In this document: piece after piece, positions 1-8,320 of the stretch
Position numbering within the stretch: position 1 is the first letter of the stretch
Layout: each line of letters begins with the position of its first letter
Source: an uncultured Clostridia bacterium
Lineage (GTDB): Bacteria > Bacillota > Clostridia > TANB77 > CAG-508
Assembly (NCBI GenBank): GCA_934120315.1
Contig: CAKOTX010000006.1
Span: 1-63,469, forward strand
Direction of reading: 5' to 3'
Length of the DNA stretch: 63,469 nt
Program-made: the position numbers and the translations under genes
Notes under the pieces: model-generated
What the model was told of the DNA's origin: nothing
The model's database searches: none
What the model saw: only the letters and a program-made list of their open reading frames with translations

Positions 1-222
1 TCTTTTATTTCGTTGTCACTTTTATACTAATTTCTCTTGTATTATTTTAATATTTTTATCTGTTGCTCGGTACATTTTTTATCTTACCACGCTTGTCGAA
101 AATTGTCAACACTTTTTTGAATTTTTTTCAATATTTTTTTCTTAATTTTTATTAATTGACTTTTCTCTCGCTTGGCCTCAAATATATTAACATCTTTTTA
201 AGCTCATGTCAATACTTTTTTT

Positions 223-459
223 CTAAATTTCTACTAAAATTAAATCTTCTGAAATACATCTTATTTTTTCCCACGGTATTACAATATCATTAGTATTAGA
301 AAATAAACTCATTAACTTATTAGTTCCTCCTGGAACAATTATAGAAGTTATTCTTCCCGTATCTAAATCAGCACATACATCTTGAACAAACCCTAATCTT
401 TTTCCATCACATATATTAATCACTTCTTTATGTTTAAAATCTAATCCTTTATCTCCCAT
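223..459 (-). CDS. YlmC/YmxH-family PRC-barrel sporulation-linked protein
   Basis: A 78-residue soluble protein with the short beta-rich layout of the YlmC/YmxH PRC-barrel family; the pattern KHKEVINICDGKRLG near the N-terminus, then DLDTGRITSIIVPG and IPWEKI, is typical. Family members sit beside sigG in many spore formers; their biochemical role is not established. The start is supported by AAAGGAGG about six bases before the ATG. It lies downstream of sigG on the same strand, with a hairpin between the two genes that may end the sigG message. The usual sigG-ylmC neighbourhood is therefore kept, which argues that the organism sporulates. Family assignment is good; function is unknown. Confidence 0.85.
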   Translation of the reverse strand: MGDKGLDFKHKEVINICDGKRLGFVQDVCADLDTGRITSIIVPGGTNKLMSLFSNTNDIVIPWEKIRCISEDLILVEI

Positions 460-513
460 ATTTCTCCTCCTTTATAATAATATGCAATTTTTAAAAATTT
501 GTTACATATATTA

Positions 514-545
514 TAAAAGCTCTGGAACAAATTTCAGAGCTTTCA
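514..545 (-). terminator. Probable terminator after sigG
   Basis: Inverted repeat AAAGCTCTG / CAGAGCTTT with an eleven-base loop starts just after the sigG stop codon. The following U-tract on the minus strand is short (TTTT), so termination may be partial and ylmC may be read through. Confidence 0.55.
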
Positions 546-549
546 TCAT

Positions 550-1323
550 CTATTTATAATATCTTTTAATATTTTCTAATGCATTTTTTTCTAACCTAGA
601 AACCTGTGCTTGAGAAATTCCAATTTCATCTGCAACTTCCATTTGTGTTCTTCCATCAAAATATCTTTTAATAATTATATTCTTTTCTTTTTCATTTAAT
701 CTTTTCAGTGCTTCTGCAATTGTCATATTGTCTGCCCAGTTTTCATCACTATTTTTTGTATCTTTCACTTGATCCATTATAAAAATACTTTCTGAACCAT
801 CATTATAAACAGGCTCTTGTAATGAAACAGGATCTTGTATTGCATCAAAACTAAATGCGATTTCTTCTTTTTCAACCCCTAACTCTTTTGCAATTTCTTC
901 TACAGATGGTTCTCTTCCTTTTTCTTTATTAAATTTTTCTTTGAATTGAAGTGCCTTATATGCTAAGTCTCTTACAGATCTACTTACTCTTATACTATTA
1001 TTATCTCTTAAATACCTTCTGATTTCCCCAATTATCATCGGAACTGCATAGGTTGAAAATTGTACTCCTTGTGCTAAATCAAAATTATCTATTGATTTAA
1101 TCAACCCTATACATCCTATCTGAAATAAATCATCTGCATTTTCTCCTCTTCCGTAAAATCTTTGTATTACACTTAATACTAATCTTAAGTTTCCTCTTAT
1201 AAATTCTGTTCTCGCTGTTTCATCTCCTTGTTTTATTCTTTTTAATAGTTCGTCTTTTTCTTTATTTGTAAGAACAGGTAGTTTTGAAGTATTAACCCCA
1301 CATATTTCCACCTTGTTAATCAA
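550..1323 (-). CDS. sigG: RNA polymerase sporulation sigma factor SigG
   Basis: Forespore-specific sigma factor that directs late forespore genes. The N-terminus NKVEICGVNTSKLPVL is the hallmark of SigG and separates it from SigF. Region 2 (DLFQIGCIGLIKSIDNFD, then FSTYAVPMIIGEIRR) and the C-terminal helix-turn-helix (RTQMEVADEIGISQAQVSRLE) are intact; length is about 257 residues, normal for the family. I chose a TTG start at 1323 because AAAGGAGG lies eight bases upstream and the protein then begins MINKVEICG as in relatives; an ATG nine codons further upstream lies before that ribosome site and is unlikely. In many relatives sigE precedes sigG; here the upstream gene is ptsI, so that link has been broken. 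Confidence 0.95.
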   Translation of the reverse strand: MINKVEICGVNTSKLPVLTNKEKDELLKRIKQGDETARTEFIRGNLRLVLSVIQRFYGRGENADDLFQIGCIGLIKSIDNFDLAQGVQFSTYAVPMIIGEIRRYLRDNNSIRVSRSVRDLAYKALQFKEKFNKEKGREPSVEEIAKELGVEKEEIAFSFDAIQDPVSLQEPVYNDGSESIFIMDQVKDTKNSDENWADNMTIAEALKRLNEKEKNIIIKRYFDGRTQMEVADEIGISQAQVSRLEKNALENIKRYYK

Positions 1324-1429
1324 ATAAAAAACCTCCTTTAGAAATAACATTTTCTATATTATTTCCAAAAAAGGTATTATTTATTCTTCTATATAATTTA
1401 AGTTTTATTACTTTTTTCTAATTAAACGC

Positions 1430-1458
1430 AAAGAACTAGTTCAATTGAACTAGCTCTG
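1430..1458 (-). terminator. Palindrome overlapping the ptsI stop codon
   Basis: A near-perfect palindrome (GAACTAGTTCAATTGAAC core) spans the ptsI TAG stop. It could end the fru/pts message, but the bases after it on the minus strand (TTCTTTGCGTTT) are only a weak U-tract. It could also be an RNA-stabilising 3' hairpin. Confidence 0.4.
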
Positions 1459-3147
1459 AGCAAATCTTTTTAATCTATTTTCAACCTCTTCGGCTGATGT
1501 CATTTTTAAAATTTCATCAGCTAATTCTTTACAATCAAATTTTTCTAACTCACTAATTTTCTTTCTAGCTTTTAATATACTATTAGAATTCATAGAAAAT
1601 TCATCTAAGCCAAGACCTATTAGCAACGGAATATATAATTCATCTCCTGCCGCTTCTCCACACATTCCACAGAATATTCCTGCATCATGTGCACCATCTA
1701 TTGCAGATTTTATTAATTTGATAACTGCAGGATGGAATTTTGTATATAACTTAGAAATTTTTTCATTTCCTCTTTCAACTGCAACTGTATATTGAATTAA
1801 ATCATTTGTTCCTATACTAAAGAAGTCACATTCTTTCGCTAGTCCAGATGCAATTAATGCAGCTGATGGAATTTCTATCATTATTCCAACTTTTATATTA
1901 TTTTTATATTGAACACCTTTTTGGTCTAATTCTTCTTTACATTCTTCTAGAATTTTTTTGGCTTCTCTAAGTTCTTCTATAGAAGATATCATAGGAAACA
2001 TTATTGATAAATTTCCAAATGCACTTGCTCTTAATATTGCTTTTAGTTGTGTTTTAAATATTGAAGTTTTATCTAAGCAAAGACGTATTGCCCTATATCC
2101 CAAAAATGGATTTGCTTCTTTTTCAAGTTGAAGATATTTCAAATCTTTATCTCCACCTATATCTAGTGTTCTAATTATTACAGGCCTTTCTTCCATTTTT
2201 TCCGCAACTTCTTTATATGCGTTGAATTGTTCTTCTTCAGTAGGCATGTTTTCACTATCCATGTATAAGAATTCACTTCTAAATAGTCCAACACCTTCTG
2301 CTGAATTTTTCAATACAATCTCAACATCAGATGGAGTTCCTATATTAGCAACTAATTCAACAACATATCCATCTCCTGTTTTAGTTACTTCTTCTTTATA
2401 TTTATCTAATTCTGCTTTTTCCTTTGTTATCTGTTCTTCTATTTCTTCTAATTTTTCTCTTTCTTCTTGTGTTGGATTTTGATAAATTTCCCCTGTTGCT
2501 CCGTTTAAAGCAACATTTTCTTCATCATTAAATATTTTAGTTGCATCTTTTACTTTTGTTATTGCAGGGATTGCATGTGTTCTCGCCATAATAGATGTAT
2601 GTGAATTTTCTCCGCCAACTTCAGTTATAATACCAGCTACATTTTTAAAGTTAAGTTTTGCAGTGTCTGATGTGGTTAATTCTGTAGCTACTATTATTGT
2701 ATTTGGATGTAACTGGCTCAAATCTACAATTTCAACATTGCTCAATTTAGCAAGTATTCTTTCTTTTATATCTGCTATATCTCTTGCTCTTCCTGCCATA
2801 TATTCATCATCCATGTTTTCAAAGATTTGTATAACACTATTAAATCCAACTTCAACAGCATATTCTGCATTATAATTTTGATTCATTATCGCATTTCCTG
2901 TTTCAGCAATTAAAGTAGGATCTTGCAATATCATTAGATATGCATTCATTATTTCTCTTTCTGTACCACTTGCTTTTTCTACTATTTGTTCAGTTTCATC
3001 TGTTACTTTAGAAAGTGCTTCTTTGAATCTTTTCATTTCTTCTTCTGGATTTTCTACTACATTTTTCTCGATTTGTTTATTTTCTTTTCTTAAGACTACA
3101 ACTGTTCCAAATCCAATTCCTGTAGATACACCATTACCTTTTATCAT
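1450..3147 (-). CDS. ptsI: Phosphoenolpyruvate-protein phosphotransferase (PTS enzyme I)
   Basis: First enzyme of the sugar phosphotransferase system in the cytoplasm: it takes phosphate from phosphoenolpyruvate and passes it to HPr. The phosphoryl-carrying histidine is in GGENSHTSIMARTHAIP (around residue 185), the PEP-binding signature DFFSIGTNDLIQYT is in the C-terminal barrel, and the catalytic cysteine is in FCGMCGEAAGD. At 565 residues it is full length. TATAGGAGG precedes the ATG. It lies 17 bases after ptsH and is the last gene of the fruK-fruA-ptsH-ptsI operon, so the general PTS proteins are co-expressed with the fructose-specific ones. Confidence 0.97.
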   Translation of the reverse strand: MIKGNGVSTGIGFGTVVVLRKENKQIEKNVVENPEEEMKRFKEALSKVTDETEQIVEKASGTEREIMNAYLMILQDPTLIAETGNAIMNQNYNAEYAVEVGFNSVIQIFENMDDEYMAGRARDIADIKERILAKLSNVEIVDLSQLHPNTIIVATELTTSDTAKLNFKNVAGIITEVGGENSHTSIMARTHAIPAITKVKDATKIFNDEENVALNGATGEIYQNPTQEEREKLEEIEEQITKEKAELDKYKEEVTKTGDGYVVELVANIGTPSDVEIVLKNSAEGVGLFRSEFLYMDSENMPTEEEQFNAYKEVAEKMEERPVIIRTLDIGGDKDLKYLQLEKEANPFLGYRAIRLCLDKTSIFKTQLKAILRASAFGNLSIMFPMISSIEELREAKKILEECKEELDQKGVQYKNNIKVGIMIEIPSAALIASGLAKECDFFSIGTNDLIQYTVAVERGNEKISKLYTKFHPAVIKLIKSAIDGAHDAGIFCGMCGEAAGDELYIPLLIGLGLDEFSMNSNSILKARKKISELEKFDCKELADEILKMTSAEEVENRLKRFAQS

Positions 3148-3164
3148 CTGTTTCCTCCTATATA

Positions 3165-3428
3165 TTATTCACCAAATTTGTTATTAAATGCTTCTAGAAT
3201 TTTTTCCATTGCTTCTTTTTCATCTTCTCCATCACATTCAATCTCAATTTCAGTGTTTGCCTTTATTCCTAAAGACATAATTCCTAGAATTGATTTTGCA
3301 TTTACTGTTTTTCCATCTACATTTAAGTTAATATTGCTTTTAAATGCCGATGCTAATTTTGCTAATTCTCCTGCTGGTCTTGCATGTAGACCTGTTTCAT
3401 TTTGTAATGTAATTTTTTCTTTTATCAT
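3165..3428 (-). CDS. ptsH: PTS phosphocarrier protein HPr
   Basis: An 87-residue HPr. The active-site His15 is in GLHARPAG and the regulatory Ser46 is in NAKSILGIMSLG, the site used by HPr kinase in Firmicutes, so this is a true HPr able to take part in CcpA-type catabolite control and not a Crh-like paralogue lacking His15. It shuttles phosphate from enzyme I to FruA. It sits between fruA and ptsI with gaps of about 20 bases and a Shine-Dalgarno site (TTAGGAG) before ATG. Confidence 0.97.
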   Translation of the reverse strand: MIKEKITLQNETGLHARPAGELAKLASAFKSNINLNVDGKTVNAKSILGIMSLGIKANTEIEIECDGEDEKEAMEKILEAFNNKFGE

Positions 3429-3448
3429 TTTGTATCATTCTCCTAATC

Positions 3449-5362
3449 TTACTTATTATATTCTGGTAAGTTTTTCTTTAAATATGCCATAACAGCCATT
3501 GATACAACTGAACCAATTGCTATTGCTAATAAATATAGTAATGGATGTCCAATTGTTGCTATTACGAAGATTCCACCATGTGGAGCCATTAATGTACAAT
3601 TAAATATCATTGAAAGAGCTCCTGTTACAGCTGAACCTGCTATAAATGCTGGTATTGTTCTTAATGGGTCTGCTGATGCAAATGGAATTGCACCTTCTGA
3701 TATAAATGATAATCCCATTATATAGTTTACATATGCTGCTTGTTTGTCTTTTTTTGCTATTTTCTTTGGGAAGAATGTTGCAAGTAATGCTATTGCTAAT
3801 GGTGGTACCATTCCTCCTGCCATTACTGCTGCCATTATTTCGTATTGTCCTGATGCTAACATTCCTGTTCCGAATGTATATGCCGCTTTATTTACCGGTC
3901 CTCCTAAGTCAATTGCCATCATTGCTCCTAAAATTGCTCCTAATGCAACTTTGTTTGCTGTTCCCATGTTTGATAAGTAATTGTTTATTGCTGTGTTTAT
4001 TGCTGCTACATATGGATTTATTAATAGCATAAATAATCCAATTAGTAATATTCCAAATACTGGATATAGAAGAATTGTTTTTATTCCTTCTATACTTTCA
4101 GGTAAGTAACTACATATTTTCTTTAGAGCTAATACAATATATCCTCCAACAAATCCTGCTATTAAAGCTCCTAAGAATCCTGAACTTACAAGTGTTACAG
4201 TACTATCTGTTAATGATGCAAATGTTGTACCTTGTACTGCCAATATTCCTCCAACAAATCCTACTGCTAATCCTGGTCTATCTGCAATACTCATTGCTAT
4301 ATATCCAGCCAAAATATATAACATTACATTGAACGCAGCTCCTCCGACTGTTTTAAAGAATGCTGCTAATGGTGTGTTCATACCAAAGTTTGATGGATTA
4401 ATACTATAATCATCAAACAAGAATGCTAGTGCTATTAATATTCCTCCACCTACTACGAATGGTAACATATGTGTTACACCATTCATTAAGTGTTTATAAA
4501 TTCTTGTTCCTACGCCTTCTTTTTCACTATCATCTTCTTGATTATTTTTTGTTGAAGAATGATATACTTTAGCATTTGCTGATAGTACATGTTCAATTAA
4601 TTCTTGTGGTTTATTTATACCATCTGCCACTTTTGCTTTTACTAATTTCTTACCATCAAATCTTGATAAATCAACTTTTGTATCTGCTGCAATTATAACT
4701 GCTTTTGCATTTTTTATTTCTTCTTTTGTAAATTTATTTTTTACTCCTGATTGTCCATGTGTTTCTACTTTTACTTTATGTCCTAATTGTTCTCCCATTT
4801 TTTCAAGTGCTTCTGCTGCCATATAAGTATGTGCTATTCCTGTTGGACAAGCTGTTATTGCTAATATTTCATATCCATTTGATTCTTGTTTCTTTTCGCT
4901 TAATTTCATTCTTTCTGCTCTATCAATGCATAATAAGAATTCTTCTGGTGTATCTGCATTTAGTAATTCCTCTCTAAATCTTGTATCCATTAATAATGTT
5001 GATAATCTGCTTAATACATCTAAATGAATATTGTCTTTTGTATTTGGTGCAGCTATTAAAAATATTAATCTTGCTGGTTGTCCATCCATAGAATCAAAAT
5101 TTACTCCATTTGGTATAACCATTGCTGCTAATCCTGGTTTTGAAACTGCATCTGTTTTTCCATGTGGAATTGCAATTCCTTCTCCTATTCCTGTTGTTCC
5201 TTCTTGTTCTCTTGCCATTACTACTCTTTTGTATTCTTCTTTGTTGACAATGTTGCCATTGTTTGCCATCAAATCTACCATCTTGCTGATAGCTTCTTCT
5301 TTACTACTTGCTGTACCATTTAATTGAATGGCCTTTTTGCTTAGTAGGTCCGTGATTTTCAT
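3449..5362 (-). CDS. fruA: PTS fructose transporter, fused IIABC components
   Basis: Imports fructose and phosphorylates it to fructose-1-phosphate. Domain order is IIA (residues 1-145, phospho-His67 in GIAIPHGKTD), IIB (about 163-265, phospho-Cys172 in ITACPTGIAHTY) and the membrane IIC domain (about 290-637) with multiple hydrophobic segments and the GGPVNKAAYTFG motif. The A-B-C order and 637-residue length match clostridial FruA. The ATG has AAAGGAAAGGATG upstream. FruK, which uses its product, is immediately upstream in the same operon. Confidence 0.96.
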   Translation of the reverse strand: MKITDLLSKKAIQLNGTASSKEEAISKMVDLMANNGNIVNKEEYKRVVMAREQEGTTGIGEGIAIPHGKTDAVSKPGLAAMVIPNGVNFDSMDGQPARLIFLIAAPNTKDNIHLDVLSRLSTLLMDTRFREELLNADTPEEFLLCIDRAERMKLSEKKQESNGYEILAITACPTGIAHTYMAAEALEKMGEQLGHKVKVETHGQSGVKNKFTKEEIKNAKAVIIAADTKVDLSRFDGKKLVKAKVADGINKPQELIEHVLSANAKVYHSSTKNNQEDDSEKEGVGTRIYKHLMNGVTHMLPFVVGGGILIALAFLFDDYSINPSNFGMNTPLAAFFKTVGGAAFNVMLYILAGYIAMSIADRPGLAVGFVGGILAVQGTTFASLTDSTVTLVSSGFLGALIAGFVGGYIVLALKKICSYLPESIEGIKTILLYPVFGILLIGLFMLLINPYVAAINTAINNYLSNMGTANKVALGAILGAMMAIDLGGPVNKAAYTFGTGMLASGQYEIMAAVMAGGMVPPLAIALLATFFPKKIAKKDKQAAYVNYIMGLSFISEGAIPFASADPLRTIPAFIAGSAVTGALSMIFNCTLMAPHGGIFVIATIGHPLLYLLAIAIGSVVSMAVMAYLKKNLPEYNK

Positions 5363-5389
5363 AATTCAATCATCCTTTCCTTTGTATTT

Positions 5390-6292
5390 TTATATTTCTT
5401 TTAATAGGCTTTTTACTTCTGGAAGTGTTGCTAAATTCATTGAAAAAGCACTTGCACTACCAGCCGCAATCCCCATTTTAAAAGCTTCGTTATAGTCCCT
5501 ATTTTTTTGGTAACCTGCAATAAATCCTGCCACCATTGAATCTCCTGATCCAACTGTATTTAAGACTTTACCTTTAGGGGCCTTTGAATAATATACTTCT
5601 TTTGTTTCTGTTATTAATATCGCACCATCTCCACCTAATGAAATTAAAACATTTCTTGCTCCCATGTCTTGAAGTTTTTCTGCACGTTTTACAATATCTT
5701 CATTAGTTTCGATTTTTTCTTTAAATGTTTCTTCTAATTCTTCTTTATTTGGCTTTATTAAAAATGGTTTATATTTTAATACATTTATTAACAATTCTTT
5801 TGTTGAATCTACTACAAATGTAACTCCATTTTTTTCTAGTTTTGAACATATTATTTCATAAATATTATTTTTTATACCTTTTGGTATATTTCCTGCCAAT
5901 ATTACTATATCTTCATTATTAAATTTACTAATTTGCTCTAGTAATTTTTCGATATCTTCTTCTGTTATTATTGGTCCATTTCCATTTAATGCAGTTTCTA
6001 CATCTGAACTTATTTTTACATTTATTCTTGTTATTCCTTCTTTTACTTCTATAAAATCTGTTTGTATACCATATTTTTCAATTTCTGTTTTAAGTTCTTT
6101 TCCTGTAAAACCTGCAATAAATCCTAATGCTGTGCTTTGAAATCCTAGATTTTTTAGAACTGTTGATACATTTAATCCTTTTCCACCTGGAAGGACTTTT
6201 TCTTCCTTTGTTCTATTTATCTTTCCAATTTCAAAATTATCTACTTTTGATATGTAATCTAAAGCAGGGTTAAATGTTATTGTATATATCAT
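5390..6292 (-). CDS. fruK: 1-phosphofructokinase (PfkB family)
   Basis: Phosphorylates fructose-1-phosphate to fructose-1,6-bisphosphate, feeding FruA's product into glycolysis. PfkB signatures are present: GGKGLNVSTVLKNLG near residue 40 and the ATP-binding and catalytic NTVGSGDSMVAGFIAG near residue 240, with the catalytic Asp in GSGDS. I chose ATG 6292, with GAGGTGG five bases upstream, giving MIYTITFNPALD as in relatives; the ATG at 6316 lacks a ribosome site. It is the first gene of the operon and lies behind a SigA-type promoter. The DeoR-type regulator (FruR) that usually precedes fruK is absent here. Confidence 0.95.
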   Translation of the reverse strand: MIYTITFNPALDYISKVDNFEIGKINRTKEEKVLPGGKGLNVSTVLKNLGFQSTALGFIAGFTGKELKTEIEKYGIQTDFIEVKEGITRINVKISSDVETALNGNGPIITEEDIEKLLEQISKFNNEDIVILAGNIPKGIKNNIYEIICSKLEKNGVTFVVDSTKELLINVLKYKPFLIKPNKEELEETFKEKIETNEDIVKRAEKLQDMGARNVLISLGGDGAILITETKEVYYSKAPKGKVLNTVGSGDSMVAGFIAGYQKNRDYNEAFKMGIAAGSASAFSMNLATLPEVKSLLKEI

Positions 6293-6314
6293 TTTACCCA
6301 CCTCATTCGGTATC

Positions 6315-6343
6315 ATATTATCATATTTAATTTTAATTTACAA
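6315..6343 (-). promoter_or_regulatory. SigA-type promoter of the fru/pts operon
   Basis: TTGTAA, 17-base spacer, TAATAT on the minus strand, just upstream of the fruK ribosome site. I see no obvious operator palindrome between it and fruK. Confidence 0.6.
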
Positions 6344-6363
6344 TAGAATTTTTTAGATTTAAT

Positions 6364-6408
6364 CAAAAAAAAGAACCATAATCTTACAAATTAATTATAG
6401 CTCTTTTT
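6364..6408 (-). terminator. Intrinsic terminator of the carD-like gene
   Basis: AGAGCTATAAT pairs with ATTATGGTTCT (11 bp with G-U pairs) followed by a run of T on the minus strand, directly after the carD-like stop codon. Confidence 0.75.
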
Positions 6409-6421
6409 ATATTCGATTTTT

Positions 6422-7003
6422 TTATACATTTGTCGTATTATTTGAACCATCATCAAATGGTATAAATTTGTTAACAATGCTTCCTGTTGATACTTCCATA
6501 TTAGTATCTGTTTTAAACATTGCAAATGATGTATTTATTTTATTATCTACTAATTCTTCAACTTCATCTTGGGTTGCATGTTCTGCCAATACTAGTTCAC
6601 TTACTAATATTTGTTTTGCATTATGTAGCATTTTCTTTTCACCTGTTGATAAACCTTTTTCTTTTTGTTTAAAGCTTAAATTTCTTACTACATCAGCAAT
6701 TTCATATATATTTCCACTTTTCATTTTGTCCATGTTGTCTCTGTAACGTTTATTCCAATTTTTCTCCATTTCAGTTTCATCTTGTTCAAGAACATTCATT
6801 ACCTTTTCAGCTTCACCTTTATCAATTACATTTCTAATTCCATGTTGTTCTGCTGTAGATATTGGAACCATTACTTTTACTTCTCCTGGCATTTTTAATA
6901 TATAATATGATTGTTTTTCACCTAATATCTCTTTTTCTTCTATTGAATCTATAACTCCTGCACCATGCATTGGGTATACTACTTTGTCTCCTACATTATA
7001 CAT
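6422..7003 (-). CDS. CarD-family transcriptional regulator
   Basis: A CarD/CdnL-type protein that by family knowledge binds the RNA polymerase beta subunit through its N-terminal Tudor-like domain and stabilises open promoter complexes, often at rRNA and stress promoters. The domain is visible at residues 1-65 (YNVGDKVVYPMHGAGVIDSI, then YYILKMP and MVPIS), followed by a helical DNA-contacting region (RWNKRYRDNMDKMKSG-like stretch, VVRNLSFKQKEKGLSTGEKKML). ATG 7003 has AAAGGAG eight bases upstream and is preferred to the GTG/ATG codons before it. It is transcribed alone from a promoter nested inside the terminator of dut. Confidence 0.85.
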   Translation of the reverse strand: MYNVGDKVVYPMHGAGVIDSIEEKEILGEKQSYYILKMPGEVKVMVPISTAEQHGIRNVIDKGEAEKVMNVLEQDETEMEKNWNKRYRDNMDKMKSGNIYEIADVVRNLSFKQKEKGLSTGEKKMLHNAKQILVSELVLAEHATQDEVEELVDNKINTSFAMFKTDTNMEVSTGSIVNKFIPFDDGSNNTTNV

Positions 7004-7083
7004 GCAAGCCACTCCTTTCAAGTCTTTATATTTTGGTTTTCAATCATAAGTAATTAATTTTATTTATTTTTCCAACCATTTCT

Positions 7084-7112
7084 ATTATACTACAAAAAAT
7101 GGCAAAAGTCAA
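7084..7112 (-). promoter_or_regulatory. SigA-type promoter of the carD-like gene, inside the dut terminator
   Basis: TTGACT, 17-base spacer, TATAAT on the minus strand. The -35 hexamer occupies the loop of the dut terminator hairpin and the spacer contains that hairpin's 3' arm and U-tract. Upstream transcription that ends at this hairpin stops within the carD promoter. Confidence 0.7.
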
Positions 7113-7130
7113 AGTTTTTGCCATTTTTTT
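7093..7130 (-). terminator. Intrinsic terminator of dut
   Basis: A perfect stem of AAAAAATGGCAAAA type with a short loop and flanking T/A runs; symmetrical enough to work in both directions. Located 20 bases after the dut stop codon. Confidence 0.85.
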
Positions 7131-7148
7131 TGAATTTTATTTTTATAA

Positions 7149-7610
7149 TTATTTGTTTGTTGATCCAAATCCCCCTGTTCTTGTTCCCTCTGCTTTATCA
7201 TCATCAACTTTATAATATTTTGCAAATATTACTTGACCAATTATATCTCCTTTTTTTATCTCGACGTCATGGTCGAAAAAATTATAATATGCATACATAA
7301 AATGTCCATCATTACTTTCATTTCCATAATAGTCACTATCTATAATTCCCAAACTATTAGCCATTACCAATCCTTTTTTTCCAGGGTTAGAGCTTCTATT
7401 TACTAACATAAAATATTCATCTTCTGGGCAATATGCTTTTAAACCTGTTTTTATTAATGTTGGCTTCATACCTGGTTTGAATGCTGGAATTGTTGTATCT
7501 TCTGCAGCCTCTACATCATATCCTGCTGAATATTTTGTCTTTCTTACTGGCATATTTATTCCTTTATCTTCAAATCCTTTTGCAATTTCAAATCCTCTTA
7601 TTCTTTCCAT
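7149..7610 (-). CDS. dut: dUTP diphosphatase
   Basis: Hydrolyses dUTP to dUMP, keeping uracil out of DNA and feeding thymidylate synthesis. The five trimeric dUTPase motifs are recognisable in order: SAGYDVEAAED (1), RSSNPGKKGL (2), GIIDSDYYGN (3), KKGDIIGQVIF (4) and RTGGFGST at the C-terminus (5). Motif 3 differs slightly from the usual GVIDxDYRG and is followed by a longer insertion (ESNDGHFMYAYYNF), a feature of clostridial variants. ATG 7610 with AAAGGATGAGG upstream is preferred over an ATG eight codons earlier. Single-gene unit between two terminators. Confidence 0.93.
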   Translation of the reverse strand: MERIRGFEIAKGFEDKGINMPVRKTKYSAGYDVEAAEDTTIPAFKPGMKPTLIKTGLKAYCPEDEYFMLVNRSSNPGKKGLVMANSLGIIDSDYYGNESNDGHFMYAYYNFFDHDVEIKKGDIIGQVIFAKYYKVDDDKAEGTRTGGFGSTNK

Positions 7611-7678
7611 TGTTTCCTCATCCTTTCTTTTCATATTTTTTCATATTCCCTCTTGGTTGTCAAGCTATTTCTACAAAT

Positions 7679-7714
7679 AAAAAAAGATATATTTTTCAAT
7701 ATATCTTTTTTTTT
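7679..7714. terminator. Bidirectional terminator after the pilin-like gene
   Basis: AAAAAGATATA / TATATCTTTTT stem with flanking A and T runs, ending just downstream of the 7716 gene on the minus strand and able to act in either direction. Confidence 0.8.
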
Positions 7715-7715
7715 G

Positions 7716-8270
7716 CTATTTAGATGCTGTTCCATTTACTGTAACCATACCTGAACTACTTTCTGTTGCATATTCTCCTGCACTTGAATATCCTATTAAT
7801 GAGCTTCCTGCTGTATTACCATTTTCATATTTTACTTTTACGTATATTTTGTCTCCCTCTTTTAAAAGCATCTCTTTATTTGTTGTATTTACTGTATCAT
7901 TGCTTGTTGCCTTTATTCCTATTTGTGGTAATATTTGTGTTGTAGCCTCTACCCAATAACCATTTTCACCTATTTTAGTATATTGAACTTGTGAAGTTTT
8001 CTTTCCCGGGTTTTCATCAATATGCCATATTTCCATTTCTATATCATATGTTTTTCCTGTGGCATCTAGTTTATTTACAAATTCTTCATAATTTGTTTTT
8101 GTTAGTTTACCAGTGTTTGTTACCTCTGTTACAAATTCTTCAACTAATAGTTTTGAATTTTCTTGTCTTACATTATCTATTCTATTTGTTAATGTTACAA
8201 GTGGCACACCAAATAATAATACTCCTGCTACACATAATGCAGCTACTGTAGAAGCACCTGAATCTGCCAT
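7716..8270 (-). CDS. Membrane-anchored, pilin-like exported protein, unknown function
   Basis: I do not recognise a named family. About 184 residues: a short polar start (MADSGAS), one hydrophobic segment at residues 6-25 (TVAALCVAGVLLFGVPLVTL), a helical stretch, then a beta-rich, Ser/Thr/Asn-rich outer part ending GTASK. This single N-terminal helix with an extracytoplasmic beta domain recalls pseudopilins or TadE-like minor pilins, but no prepilin peptidase motif is clear. ATG 8270 has GGAAGGAAG upstream and is preferred over the in-frame TTG. It follows the comFC-like gene by about 50 bases, so a link to DNA uptake is possible but only inferred. Confidence 0.6.
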   Translation of the reverse strand: MADSGASTVAALCVAGVLLFGVPLVTLTNRIDNVRQENSKLLVEEFVTEVTNTGKLTKTNYEEFVNKLDATGKTYDIEMEIWHIDENPGKKTSQVQYTKIGENGYWVEATTQILPQIGIKATSNDTVNTTNKEMLLKEGDKIYVKVKYENGNTAGSSLIGYSSAGEYATESSSGMVTVNGTASK

Positions 8271-8320
8271 AAAATCACTTCCTTCCAAATTTATTATTAC
8301 ATATTTTATTTTTTACTTTT

